Positions 16,938 through 24,808 of a DNA stretch of 64,000 bases are shown piece after piece. This DNA is from Sorangium cellulosum. GTDB taxonomy: Bacteria; Myxococcota_A; Polyangia; Polyangiales; Polyangiaceae. Where the stretch lies: contig NZ_CP012673.1 of NCBI RefSeq assembly GCF_002950945.1, positions 3,967,001 to 4,031,000 of the forward strand, given 5' to 3'. How positions within the stretch are numbered: position 1 is the first letter of the stretch; the number at the start of each line of letters is the position of its first letter. The notes below the pieces were generated by a model. The model had not been told where the DNA came from. It saw nothing but the letters and a program-made list of their open reading frames with translations, and did not search any database. The position numbers and the translations under genes were made by a program.

Positions 16938-18791
16938 TCATCGAGCCGCGAAGAAGCGCCATGGCGGCTCTTCGCCGCCGCCGACGCGGCTGCCGCCACC
17001 TCCACCGCCGCTGCTGCCGCTGCTCGCCGGCGGATTGAACAAGGCGACGAAGCAATCCGTGCCTCCTGTATAGGCGAGCGGGCCGGTCCCGAAGTCCACC
17101 GCTCCATACATGCCGCCTGTGACCGCGACCGCGCCGTTCGGGGAGATGGCGAGATCCCATGCGCCGACCCCGGGGCCTCTGACCGACCAGCGCGGCGTGC
17201 CGTCAGGGTCAAGCATGGTGAACACGTTCCCCCGGACGAAGATGTTGCCGGAAGGGTCGACAACGGGGTGGCTGCCGTCATAGAGCGGGCGGCTGAAGAC
17301 CTGCTCGCCGCCCTCATCCAGCTTCGTGAGCGTGGCGTCGAGCCCATGGCTGGTCGCCACGAGGATCTCGTCCGCTAGGTTCACCGCCACCGCGACGTGG
17401 GACGCTACTCCTTCGAACATGTACCGCTTCCATAACACATCCCCCGCCGGAGAGAGCTTGGAGATGAACACCGAGGGAACGTCGTAGTAGTGACCTATGT
17501 TTGCCGTCACCACGTTGCCGGCGCTGTCGAGCGCGAGGTCCGCGTAGTAGCTCTCGTATCCGTCCAGGCGATGCAGCCAGACGGCGTGGCCCGCGGCGTC
17601 CACCTTCATGACGCTGGCCGCGTCGGTCACGTCGTCCACGTCGATGGCGATGTACGCGTTGCCGAGCGCATCGAGGGCCATCTCCCACACGACGGGTTCA
17701 CCGTAGGGGACGAGAAGGTCGAACCCACCGCTCCAGATGTGGTTGCCGTCCGCGTCGAGCTTGGCCACGAATATCGCCTGGTCGCCGTCCGGATCGCCGA
17801 TGGCGCCTCCGCCGAAGTCCAGGCCTGTGGGCCCGCCCCACGACCCGTCGTAGGTGCCGGCGAACAGGACGTCGCCGTTCCCGTCGACGGCCACGGCCCA
17901 TCCGATCTCGTTGAAAGGGGTGCCGAAGCGCTTGCTCCAGAGCAACGCGCCCGAGGGGTCGAGCTTGAGAAGGAAGACGTCCTGTCCGCCCGCGCTCGTC
18001 AGAGGGCCGGCCCCGAAGTCGGCCGTTCCTTCGAAGGAGCCGGTGACGTAGTAGTTTCCCATGGCGTCGCTGGTGATGGACCGTCCGATATCGGTGCCGG
18101 TGCCGCCGAACCCGCGCGCCCACGGCGCCGGCCGCGAGCAATGGGGATCGCCGTCGCAGCTCTCGTCCTCCGGTGTGGCGCAGACCTCCGCTGCAGGGAT
18201 CACCTCACCCGTGCAGGGCCCGTAGCCGGAGCCGTCGGGACGACAGGTCTGCGCCCCGGCCGCGCAGCGCCCGACGCCGCTTGTCCCCTCGGGGCCGGAG
18301 TAGCACGCGATGACCGAGCCCGGCACGCAGGTCCCTGGCGAGCCGCCGCTCCCGGTCGAGGCGCTCTCACCGCCGCCACCGCCGCCTCCCGCGGAGCCAC
18401 CGCCACCGCCGCCTCCCGCGGAGCCACCGCCACCGCCGCCTCCCGCGGAGCCACCGCCGCCGCCGTCGCCCGCGGAGCCGCCGCTGCCGGTCGAGGCGCT
18501 CTCACCGCCGCCGCCGTCGCCTGCGGAGCCGCCGCCTCCTCCTGTACCTGCCGAGTCGCCGCCGCCTCCCGCGGAGCCGCCGCCTCCTCCTTCTGCACCT
18601 GCGGAGCCGCCGCCGCCTCCTCCTCCTGTACCTGCCGAGTCGCCACCGCCGCCCGCGGAGCCGCCGCTGCCGCCATCGCGCTCGACCGGCTCGCATGCGC
18701 TCATGGGCGCGAGGGCCGCGAGAAGCAAGGCAACGGAGACACGCTGGTGACGCCTGGATGTCGAACCAAACGACGCGAAATCTCTGACCAT
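16938..18791 (-). CDS. Gly-rich propeller lipoprotein (paralogue 1)
   Basis: The product has 617 residues. The lipoprotein signal ALLLAALAPMSAC gives Cys33. Residues 39-152 are a Gly/Ser/Ala linker of GGGGSAGGGG type. Residues 155-218 form a Cys-rich module (CVPGSVIACYSGPEGT ... DESCDGDP) common in myxobacterial surface proteins. From about 225 come repeated blades such as DVFLLKLDPSGALLWSKRFG, the SBBP-like beta-propeller pattern. It is probably anchored in the outer membrane with the propeller displayed. GGAGGTGGC precedes ATG 18791. Paralogues lie at 49840-51270 and 56107-57981. Confidence 0.8.
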   Translation of the reverse strand: MVRDFASFGSTSRRHQRVSVALLLAALAPMSACEPVERDGGSGGSAGGGGDSAGTGGGGGGGSAGAEGGGGGSAGGGGDSAGTGGGGGSAGDGGGGESASTGSGGSAGDGGGGGSAGGGGGGGSAGGGGGGGSAGGGGGGGESASTGSGGSPGTCVPGSVIACYSGPEGTSGVGRCAAGAQTCRPDGSGYGPCTGEVIPAAEVCATPEDESCDGDPHCSRPAPWARGFGGTGTDIGRSITSDAMGNYYVTGSFEGTADFGAGPLTSAGGQDVFLLKLDPSGALLWSKRFGTPFNEIGWAVAVDGNGDVLFAGTYDGSWGGPTGLDFGGGAIGDPDGDQAIFVAKLDADGNHIWSGGFDLLVPYGEPVVWEMALDALGNAYIAIDVDDVTDAASVMKVDAAGHAVWLHRLDGYESYYADLALDSAGNVVTANIGHYYDVPSVFISKLSPAGDVLWKRYMFEGVASHVAVAVNLADEILVATSHGLDATLTKLDEGGEQVFSRPLYDGSHPVVDPSGNIFVRGNVFTMLDPDGTPRWSVRGPGVGAWDLAISPNGAVAVTGGMYGAVDFGTGPLAYTGGTDCFVALFNPPASSGSSGGGGGGSRVGGGEEPPWRFFAAR

Positions 18792-18823
18792 GCCACCTCC
18801 GATGCTGGATGCGGATACGGCAT

Positions 18824-19090
18824 TCAGCCACCCCCCAGCTGCGGGACCTGCTCCGGGTTGACAGGGCATTCTTCTATGCGATCCGTCTCTCCTGGAAAAG
18901 CGACGCTGGGACGAGGGCACCTTGCATCGATGTCGGTGTTGAACACGCTGGCGCTCTCGTCCCCGTTCGCCATCTCGGTCGGCAGGTTCCACCGGTCAGT
19001 GTTGGCGTTCGAAGCGATCATCCCACCGTGGACGCCGCGGTTCAGGAAGAAGCTCGGCGCGTAGGCAAATGTGGCAGCCGGCGCCGGACC
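18824..19090 (-). pseudogene. Possible C-terminal remnant of an unknown protein
   Basis: In this frame the translation has balanced composition, e.g. FFLNRGVHGGMIASNANTDR and MANGDESASVFNTDIDARC, unlike the Arg/Pro-rich noise around it, and ends at a stop near 18824. The upstream continuation (past 19090) is AT-rich and not coding-like. No homologous family is recognised. It may be the tail of a decayed gene. Confidence 0.3.
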
Positions 19091-19365
19091 CGGCGGTGTG
19101 TAATATATCTTGCATTTGCGTGTTTGACACTTGCTTGCTGATCCAACAAGTATTACATGAAGACGAGCTTGCAGCGGGTCGGCTCTCGATCGTGGGTCGA
19201 GGTCGAGCCGCTGTCTCTCCCATTTGGCATAGGCGGTCTGTTTACTTCGTGGGTGCATCGAAGCCCCGTGATGAACCGTCGTGACACGTGATGTGTGCCG
19301 GGTGTCGACGGCCTGAGGTGGACGTGTGCCATGACGCTCCACCCTTGCCCGAAGAGGAGAAGTCC
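19091..19365. other. AT-rich intergenic region upstream of oxidoreductase
   Basis: Part of this region (19097-19155) is clearly lower in GC than its surroundings. It contains TTGACA-like CGTGTTTGACAC at 19119-19130, a 12-mer that recurs at 24707-24718. No good -10 is spaced correctly. It probably contains the promoter of the oxidoreductase gene. Confidence 0.35.
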
Positions 19366-20409
19366 TTGAAGGCTATTGTCGTACAATCGTTGGGCGGCCC
19401 GCAGAACCTTGCGCTGGTGGACTTGCCTGCGCCGAGCGCGGGTGCAGGACAGGTGCTGATTGCCGTAGAGGCCGCTGGCGTCGGCTTGGTAGACGTCTTG
19501 CTGCGGCAGGGGGCCATCCCCGGCTCCTCCGCGCCAGGCTTCGTTCCGGGCATCGAGGTGGCTGGAACCGTGATCACCGTGGGCGAGGGGGTCGACAGGA
19601 GCTGGCTGGAACGCCGGGTCTTCACGATGGTCACGGGAGGCGGGTACGCCGAGCGCGTGGCGGCCGAGGCAAGTCATCTGGTGCCGCTTCCCCCGACGAT
19701 GAAGGCGGTGGACGCCGTGGCGCTCGGTGTGAATGCGCTCGTCGCCGAGTTCATCCTGCGACGGGCCCGAGTGAAGGCGGGCGAACGCGTGCTCGTACGC
19801 GGAGCGAGCGGCGGGATCGGGGTGATGGCAACACAGCTCGCGGCCCGCTGCGGCGCCGTCGTGGCCGCCGCGACGTCCTCCGTCGCCCGCGGTCAGCGTC
19901 TGCTGCAGCTCGGGGCTTCGCAGGTCCTGGATCGCGCCGCCACGTCGGCAGGCGAGACCCCAGAGGGGTTCGACGTCATCCTCGATCCGGTCGCCGGTCC
20001 CGACACGGCCTCCTTTCTCGGCAAGCTGAAACAGAATGGGCGAATGGTCGTATGCGGCGCCGCGGGCGGGTTCCCTCCCCCCGATTTCGGCATGGGAGCG
20101 CTGCGCGCATTCAAAAAATCGTTGACCTTCGCCTTCTTCAGCCTGGACAGCATCGCCACCACCGAAAGGGCAGCGGCGCTGAAGGAGATCTTCGACTCGG
20201 CAGCCAGCGGGGAGCTGAAGCCCGTTATTGACGAGATCCTGGCGCTCGAGAGCGCGTCAGCCGCTCACGCCAAGCTAGAAGCTGGCGGGGTGTTCGGCAA
20301 GCTCGTGCTGGTGCCATCAGCGTTCCGTCGAACGCCGCGACCCGACGTGCCAGCCGCCAAGCTCGCTGGTGCGCCGGCCGGAGGAGGTGAGCGCTTGCCC
20401 GTGAGCTGA
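19366..20409 (+). CDS. MDR-family quinone oxidoreductase / Zn-less ADH-like
   Basis: The product has 347 residues. The N-terminal GroES-like fold begins KAIVVQSLGGPQNLALVDLP. The Rossmann domain carries RGASGGIGVMATQLAA (145-160), the NADPH-binding loop of quinone-oxidoreductase-type MDR enzymes. The structural-zinc Cys cluster is absent, as usual in this subgroup. Start: TTG 19366 is chosen because AGAGGAGAAG sits 4-13 bases ahead of it; the in-frame ATG 19288 would add 26 unrelated residues. The C-terminal 30 residues are Pro/Ala-rich. A TetR gene follows after 49 bp. Confidence 0.8.
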   Translation: MKAIVVQSLGGPQNLALVDLPAPSAGAGQVLIAVEAAGVGLVDVLLRQGAIPGSSAPGFVPGIEVAGTVITVGEGVDRSWLERRVFTMVTGGGYAERVAAEASHLVPLPPTMKAVDAVALGVNALVAEFILRRARVKAGERVLVRGASGGIGVMATQLAARCGAVVAAATSSVARGQRLLQLGASQVLDRAATSAGETPEGFDVILDPVAGPDTASFLGKLKQNGRMVVCGAAGGFPPPDFGMGALRAFKKSLTFAFFSLDSIATTERAAALKEIFDSAASGELKPVIDEILALESASAAHAKLEAGGVFGKLVLVPSAFRRTPRPDVPAAKLAGAPAGGGERLPVS

Positions 20410-20458
20410 TGCTCGTCTACAATTCCGCCGGGACGAGGCTGGAGCGCGCAAGCAGATC

Positions 20459-21118
20459 ATGGCTGGTAGGTCGCAACGACGCCCGCAAGCCGAAAGGCGG
20501 GACGACGCTGAAAGGCGAATGCTGGAGGCGGGCGTCCGTTTGGTCGCGGAGCGCGGTCTGGAGGGGTTCACGTTGGCTGAGGTCGGCGAGGCGGCAGGCT
20601 TCAGCCGGGGATTGCCAGCGTATCATTTTGGCTCGAAAGATGACTATCAGGCTGAGTTGATCCGATTTATCACGCGCGAGTACAGCGCTCACCTCGAGGC
20701 GCACACCGTGGAGTCTGGCTTGGCGGGATTGGTCGATCTGGTCCGTTCTTTCCTCGATGCCTCGCAGAAGGACCCGATCGTCCTGTGCGTGTTGCAGATC
20801 GGCCTGTCGAAGTACATCAGAGAGCCAGTTCAGGACGTTGACAGTACGCCGATGTGCGAGGCGACCTTGGGCGCCTTTGAGCACAAGATACGGGAAGGCG
20901 TGAGGAGAGGGGAGATCCGGCCGGACGTGAATCCAAGGATGGTGAGCGTGCTGCTCACGGCTGCGATCCGCGGTGCCCTGACGGAGTGGCTGAACGACAG
21001 GGCGACCGATCTCGTGGTGGCGGGCAATGAATTGATTGGGCTTATGGTGCCGGGCTTGGCCGTCGAGCCGCTGGCCGGAATGGGCCTGCCCCAGGCCGCC
21101 CCGGCCCGTTCAAGGTGA
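20459..21118 (+). CDS. TetR/AcrR-family transcriptional regulator
   Basis: The product has 219 residues. The N-terminal helix-turn-helix (GFTLAEVGEAAGFSRGLPAYHFGSKDDY, about 40-67) is a standard TetR DNA-binding domain; the C-terminal ligand domain is helical. It lies 49 bp after the oxidoreductase gene on the same strand and ahead of an aldo/keto reductase. It probably controls one or both enzymes in response to a reactive carbonyl or quinone (inference). Palindromes at 21222-21236 and 21254-21267 are candidate operators. Confidence 0.85.
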   Translation: MAGRSQRRPQAERRDDAERRMLEAGVRLVAERGLEGFTLAEVGEAAGFSRGLPAYHFGSKDDYQAELIRFITREYSAHLEAHTVESGLAGLVDLVRSFLDASQKDPIVLCVLQIGLSKYIREPVQDVDSTPMCEATLGAFEHKIREGVRRGEIRPDVNPRMVSVLLTAAIRGALTEWLNDRATDLVVAGNELIGLMVPGLAVEPLAGMGLPQAAPARSR

Positions 21119-21536
21119 TCGTCCCGCTTGCTTGAACGCGCCGCGGGCCCGGGGGCTCGCTTGGCCGATCGGCGCTCGCTGCCCAGGTTAGCCAACCCGT
21201 GGTTGGGCCGCGTTGCGGTTTGATGATAGGATCATCCAGTCGTAGCATCTTGACGGACGATCGTCCGCGCCGATTTCTGGCCTTCGCGTGCTCCGGAGGC
21301 GAAGCCGTCGGCCCCGACCTTTTCTACGATTGGGGCCTGACTCTGCCAGGCCATTTCCGCGCCGGGGATCTCCGCTCGATCCTGTGAGCCGTCCTCGACA
21401 GGAACGGCTCGGATTCCTCGCGGGCTCACGCGCGACGCCGAACCTCCGATCGGGACCGTCTTGGTATCCGTCATAGCGATTGCGATGACTGTTGGGTGAG
21501 AGAGGCGCAGCTGCGCCCTGGATGGAGGCGATGTTC
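21119..21536. promoter_or_regulatory. Intergenic region with two palindromes upstream of AKR gene
   Basis: No gene is supported here. Two perfect palindromes stand close together: GATGAT-AGG-ATCATC at 21222-21236 and CGGACGATCGTCCG at 21254-21267. A short stem CCAACC-CGT-GGTTGG lies just before them. Their position between a TetR gene and a redox gene suggests operator function. Confidence 0.45.
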
Positions 21537-22577
21537 ATGCGATATCGTGTTTTTGGACGTACGGGGCTTCGCGTGTCTTCGCTGGCGCTCGGCGCCGGTA
21601 ATTTCGGAACTGGCTGGGGGCATGGCGCCACCCGCGACGAGGCCAAGGAGATCTTCGACGGCTATCGCGCTGCAGGCGGCAACTTCATCGATACCGCCAA
21701 CAACTACCAGTTAGGCGAGTCGGAGAGGTTGCTCGGTGAGTTCATCGCGAACGACCGCGACGAGATCGTGATCGGCAGCAAATACTCGTCCGGCGCCGCC
21801 TCCGACAGCGGCCTTCAGAGCACGGGCAACAGCCGCAGGGCGATGGTTCAGTCGGTCGAAGCCAGCCTGAAGCGACTCGCCACCGATCGCCTCGACCTGC
21901 TCTGGGTGCACATTCCCGACGCGGTGACCCCGATCGACGAGATCGCCCGCGGGTTCGATGATCTCGTCCGCTCAGGCAAGATCCTCTACGCTGGCCTCTC
22001 GAACTTCCCTGCGTGGCGGGTCGCGACCGCCGCCACGATCGCGGAGATGCGCGGCTGGGCGCCGGTCGCGGCGCTGCAGATCGAGTATAGCCTGGTGGAG
22101 CGGACGGTCGAGCGCGAGCTCCTCCCGATGGCGGCGGCCTTCGGTTTGGGCACGGTCGGGTATTCGCCGCTCGGCGGCGGCCTCCTCACGGGGAAATATC
22201 GGCGTAACGAGATAGGTCGCGCCCAGAAGCTGGGTATGGCGATCCACGCTGAGAGCGATGCGCGGAAGACCGCGATCGTCGATGCCGTGCTGGCGATCGC
22301 GGACGAGGTGGGAGTCTCTCCCGGGCAGGTCGCCATCGCCTGGGTGCTCGCGAAAGGCGTGCTGCCCATCATCGGCCCGCGCACGCCGGAGCAGCTGGCC
22401 GACAATCTCGCGGGGGCTGATGTGGCGTTGACCGCCGCGCAGATCGCGCGGCTCGATGCCGCCAGCGAAGTGCCGCTGGGATTCCCGCACGAGTTGCTGG
22501 CGTCTGCCAACGCCCGCGATTCGGTCACGGGGAGCAAAGCCGATTTGCTCGACCTGCCGGCGGCGCCGCTACGCTGA
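21537..22577 (+). CDS. Aldo/keto reductase
   Basis: The product has 346 residues. The AKR TIM barrel starts RYRVFGRTGLRVSSLALGAGNFG. The catalytic tetrad is complete: Asp52 (FIDTANNY), Tyr57, Lys82 (IGSKYS) and His125 (LLWVHIPD). The cofactor-binding C-terminal segment VLPIIGPRTPEQLADNL is present. Members reduce aldehydes or ketones with NADPH. ATG 21537 is preferred over ATG 21531, because GGAGG at 21524-21528 is 8 bases away from the former and only 2 from the latter. The AKR follows a TetR/quinone-oxidoreductase pair on the same strand. Confidence 0.9.
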   Translation: MRYRVFGRTGLRVSSLALGAGNFGTGWGHGATRDEAKEIFDGYRAAGGNFIDTANNYQLGESERLLGEFIANDRDEIVIGSKYSSGAASDSGLQSTGNSRRAMVQSVEASLKRLATDRLDLLWVHIPDAVTPIDEIARGFDDLVRSGKILYAGLSNFPAWRVATAATIAEMRGWAPVAALQIEYSLVERTVERELLPMAAAFGLGTVGYSPLGGGLLTGKYRRNEIGRAQKLGMAIHAESDARKTAIVDAVLAIADEVGVSPGQVAIAWVLAKGVLPIIGPRTPEQLADNLAGADVALTAAQIARLDAASEVPLGFPHELLASANARDSVTGSKADLLDLPAAPLR

Positions 22578-22725
22578 CCAGGGCGTCCGCGCCCGGGGGG
22601 ACCAGGCTCGTTGTCGAGACACGGCCGCTGTAGCTCGGCTACGGCGGCTCAGTGGACGCGGCCGATGCCCCGGCGGATGAGCTCCGATCGGCTCGCGGGG
22701 GCGGCAGCCCTCGCCCCGTCGGCGG
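22578..22725. other. Intergenic region, nothing recognised
   Basis: The sequence between the AKR stop and the kinase remnant has no coding-like frame and no clear terminator. Confidence 0.35.
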
Positions 22726-22850
22726 CCCGCGCCGGTGTGTCCATCCGGGCGTTGGCCACTTCGCGAGCAGGCTCGAGACCACCTGGGCCAGCCGCGTCGG
22801 ACCTGGGTCGAGGTGGATGGGCTCCAGGGGAACGGCGGCCGTGAGCTCGC
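22726..22850 (-). pseudogene. Decayed histidine-kinase ATPase fragment
   Basis: The minus-strand frame contains PLEPIHLDPGPTRLAQVVSS followed by LLAKW and PTPGWTHRRG. This aligns by eye to the N-box of hybrid sensor kinases (DPTRLAQVVSNLLNNA). The key Asn residues are gone and the surrounding frame is meaningless. It is a degraded fragment of about 40 codons, not a functional gene. Confidence 0.45.
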
Positions 22851-23141
22851 CGCCGGGCCATTTCGGTTGACGCCGGCGTTGTGAACGTTCACAATCGCTC
22901 TCCAACGATCCTTTCGCCTTGTCCAGGACAGGCCGTCGTGCGCGCGGGGCGCTCGTCCTCGGCTCGGTCCCGGCACGGCTCCGCTCGCTCGGTCATCGCG
23001 GACACAGGTGCGTGATTCACTGCGCCGCGCAACAGGGGTGGGCTCTCCGCGGTCCGACATCGTCGCACGAAAGCCCGTGAGCTCCCGAGACGATCGGGGT
23101 CAGGTTCAGACATGAGAGGGCGCACGAAATCGAGGAGCGAG
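22851..23141. other. Intergenic region upstream of GH43 gene
   Basis: There is no supported gene. It contains the short palindromic GTGAACGTTCAC at 22881-22892, a perfect 12-bp inverted repeat that could be a regulator site for the downstream glycosidase gene. Confidence 0.4.
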
Positions 23142-24698
23142 ATGGCACGTTTGGGAAGCAGATCGAGAGCACGATTCTTCGTGGCGCTCTTGTGGACTTC
23201 CGGGTGCGGCGACCCGGTGACGACAACCGGCGGAGACGCAGGACCCGATGCCGAGCCCTCCGCGTGCTCCGAGGGCACCTGGGATCACGACGGCGATCGC
23301 GCGACGAGCTGCGTCGCATGGACAGGCTGCACGGCAGGCACCTTCGCGAGCGCCGAGGGCTCGCCTACGGCGGACCGGCGGTGCACGGCGTGCCCGGAGG
23401 ACACCTTCAGCGACACGATGAACGCGCCGAGCTGCAGGATGCACACGCCCTGCGCGCCTGGGACGAGGCAGACTGCGCCGGGGACGAGCACCACGCCCGC
23501 GCAGTGTGACGCCTGCTCGCCGGGCACGTACTGCGCAGGCGGGACCGCCGCGCTCGTCGATTGCGCGGACGGCACCTGGGACGACGACGCCGATCCCGCG
23601 ACGACATGCGTCGCGTGGACCGACTGCGTGCCAGGGGAGCTCGTCGGCACGGAGGGGAGCAGCACCACGGACCGCAGCTGCCTCAAGTGTACGAACGGCG
23701 AGCACACGGCCACGATGAACGCAACCAGCTGCTCCCCGGGTGCCTGGGTGCTGAGCTACTTCGGGCCGCATCAGGACGTGCCGAGCGATTCGCTGCACCT
23801 CGCCTACAGCACCGACGGGCTCCGCTGGTCGACCCTCGCCAGTGGACGGCCTGCGTACCAGCTCACCGGGATGGGTACGAATCACATCCGAGATCCGTTC
23901 CTGTTCCGCAAGAACGATGGAACATACGTCTATATCGCCACGGACTGGACGCTCGCGGAGAACGACTCGAACTACTGGAACCGTCCGAGCTCCAAGATCT
24001 TCGTGGCGGACTCGACCGATCTCATCACCTTCACGAATCCCCGGTTGATCACGCTCACGAACCTTCCGGGCCCTGGGGCCACCCCGATGCACGCCTGGGC
24101 CCCGGAGGCTTACTACGACCCCGATCGCAAGCTCTATGCGATCATCTGGTCCGGAAACGACACCACGGGCGCGAACCACATCTACGTCAGCTACACCGAG
24201 GACTTCGTCACCATCGTCAACCCGACACCCGACGTGCTCTTCGATCCGGGCTACAGCGTCATCGACGCGACGATCACGCAATGGAATGACCGCAACTACC
24301 TCTTCTTCAAGGACGAGACGGACAGCAGCGGGAGCGCCCTCACCGGATCGGGCAAGGACATCCAGATCGCGCGCTCCTCGACGCTCGCGCTCGAGCCGGC
24401 GACGTTCACGCGATGGAGTCCGGACTACCTCACGCGCGGGTCGACCCAGAGCAGGAGACGAGCGATGGAGGGACCGTTCGTCATCAAGGATCCGCGGCAG
24501 GATCGATGGTACCTGTTCGCCGACTACTACCTGAACGGCGGTGTGTTCGGGTGCTGGAGCACGACGGATCTCGACGCGGATCCGGGCTCCTGGACGGAGC
24601 TCCCGAGCGCGCAGTACCGCTTTCCGTCCGGCGTGCGCCACGCGAACGCGGTCCGGGTCACGCAGGCGGAGCTCGACGCGATCATCGCCCACTACTGA
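23142..24698 (+). CDS. GH43-family lipoprotein (arabinanase-like)
   Basis: The product has 518 residues. The lipoprotein signal ALLWTSGC gives Cys22. Residues 42-200 are Cys-rich repeats (GTWDHDGDRATSCVAWT and a second copy GTWDDDADPATTCVAWT). The catalytic five-bladed propeller follows, with Asp251 (NHIRDPFLF), Asp375 (VIDATITQW) and Glu443 (MEGPFVI), the expected GH43 triad of base, pKa modulator and acid. GH43 enzymes cleave arabinan or arabinoxylan side chains. ATG 23142 has GAGGAG four bases upstream; ATG 23112 is less likely. The next gene is also GH43, so the pair probably degrades one substrate at the cell surface. Confidence 0.85.
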   Translation: MARLGSRSRARFFVALLWTSGCGDPVTTTGGDAGPDAEPSACSEGTWDHDGDRATSCVAWTGCTAGTFASAEGSPTADRRCTACPEDTFSDTMNAPSCRMHTPCAPGTRQTAPGTSTTPAQCDACSPGTYCAGGTAALVDCADGTWDDDADPATTCVAWTDCVPGELVGTEGSSTTDRSCLKCTNGEHTATMNATSCSPGAWVLSYFGPHQDVPSDSLHLAYSTDGLRWSTLASGRPAYQLTGMGTNHIRDPFLFRKNDGTYVYIATDWTLAENDSNYWNRPSSKIFVADSTDLITFTNPRLITLTNLPGPGATPMHAWAPEAYYDPDRKLYAIIWSGNDTTGANHIYVSYTEDFVTIVNPTPDVLFDPGYSVIDATITQWNDRNYLFFKDETDSSGSALTGSGKDIQIARSSTLALEPATFTRWSPDYLTRGSTQSRRRAMEGPFVIKDPRQDRWYLFADYYLNGGVFGCWSTTDLDADPGSWTELPSAQYRFPSGVRHANAVRVTQAELDAIIAHY

Positions 24699-24808
24699 AC
24701 ATCCTACGTGTTTGACACAGGTCATGTGAGCGCGCCGGGGCAGAAGACGCTGATCTCCCTGCGCATGTATACCGGGTCCTCGTATTCACATTAGGGATTC
24801 ACCTTATC

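Noticed and set aside
18310..18690. Regular repeats considered as a CRISPR array
   Set aside because: They are codon-level repeats of a Gly/Ser linker within a frame, without distinct spacers. No CRISPR array or cas gene was seen.
17490..19064. Rightward frame opposite the Gly-rich lipoprotein
   Set aside because: Antisense shadow; the Ala/Thr-rich part mirrors the Gly linker.
22569..23060. Leftward 163-codon frame between AKR and GH43 genes
   Set aside because: Arg/Ser/Pro-rich with no domain; only the short kinase-like stretch in another frame has any signal.
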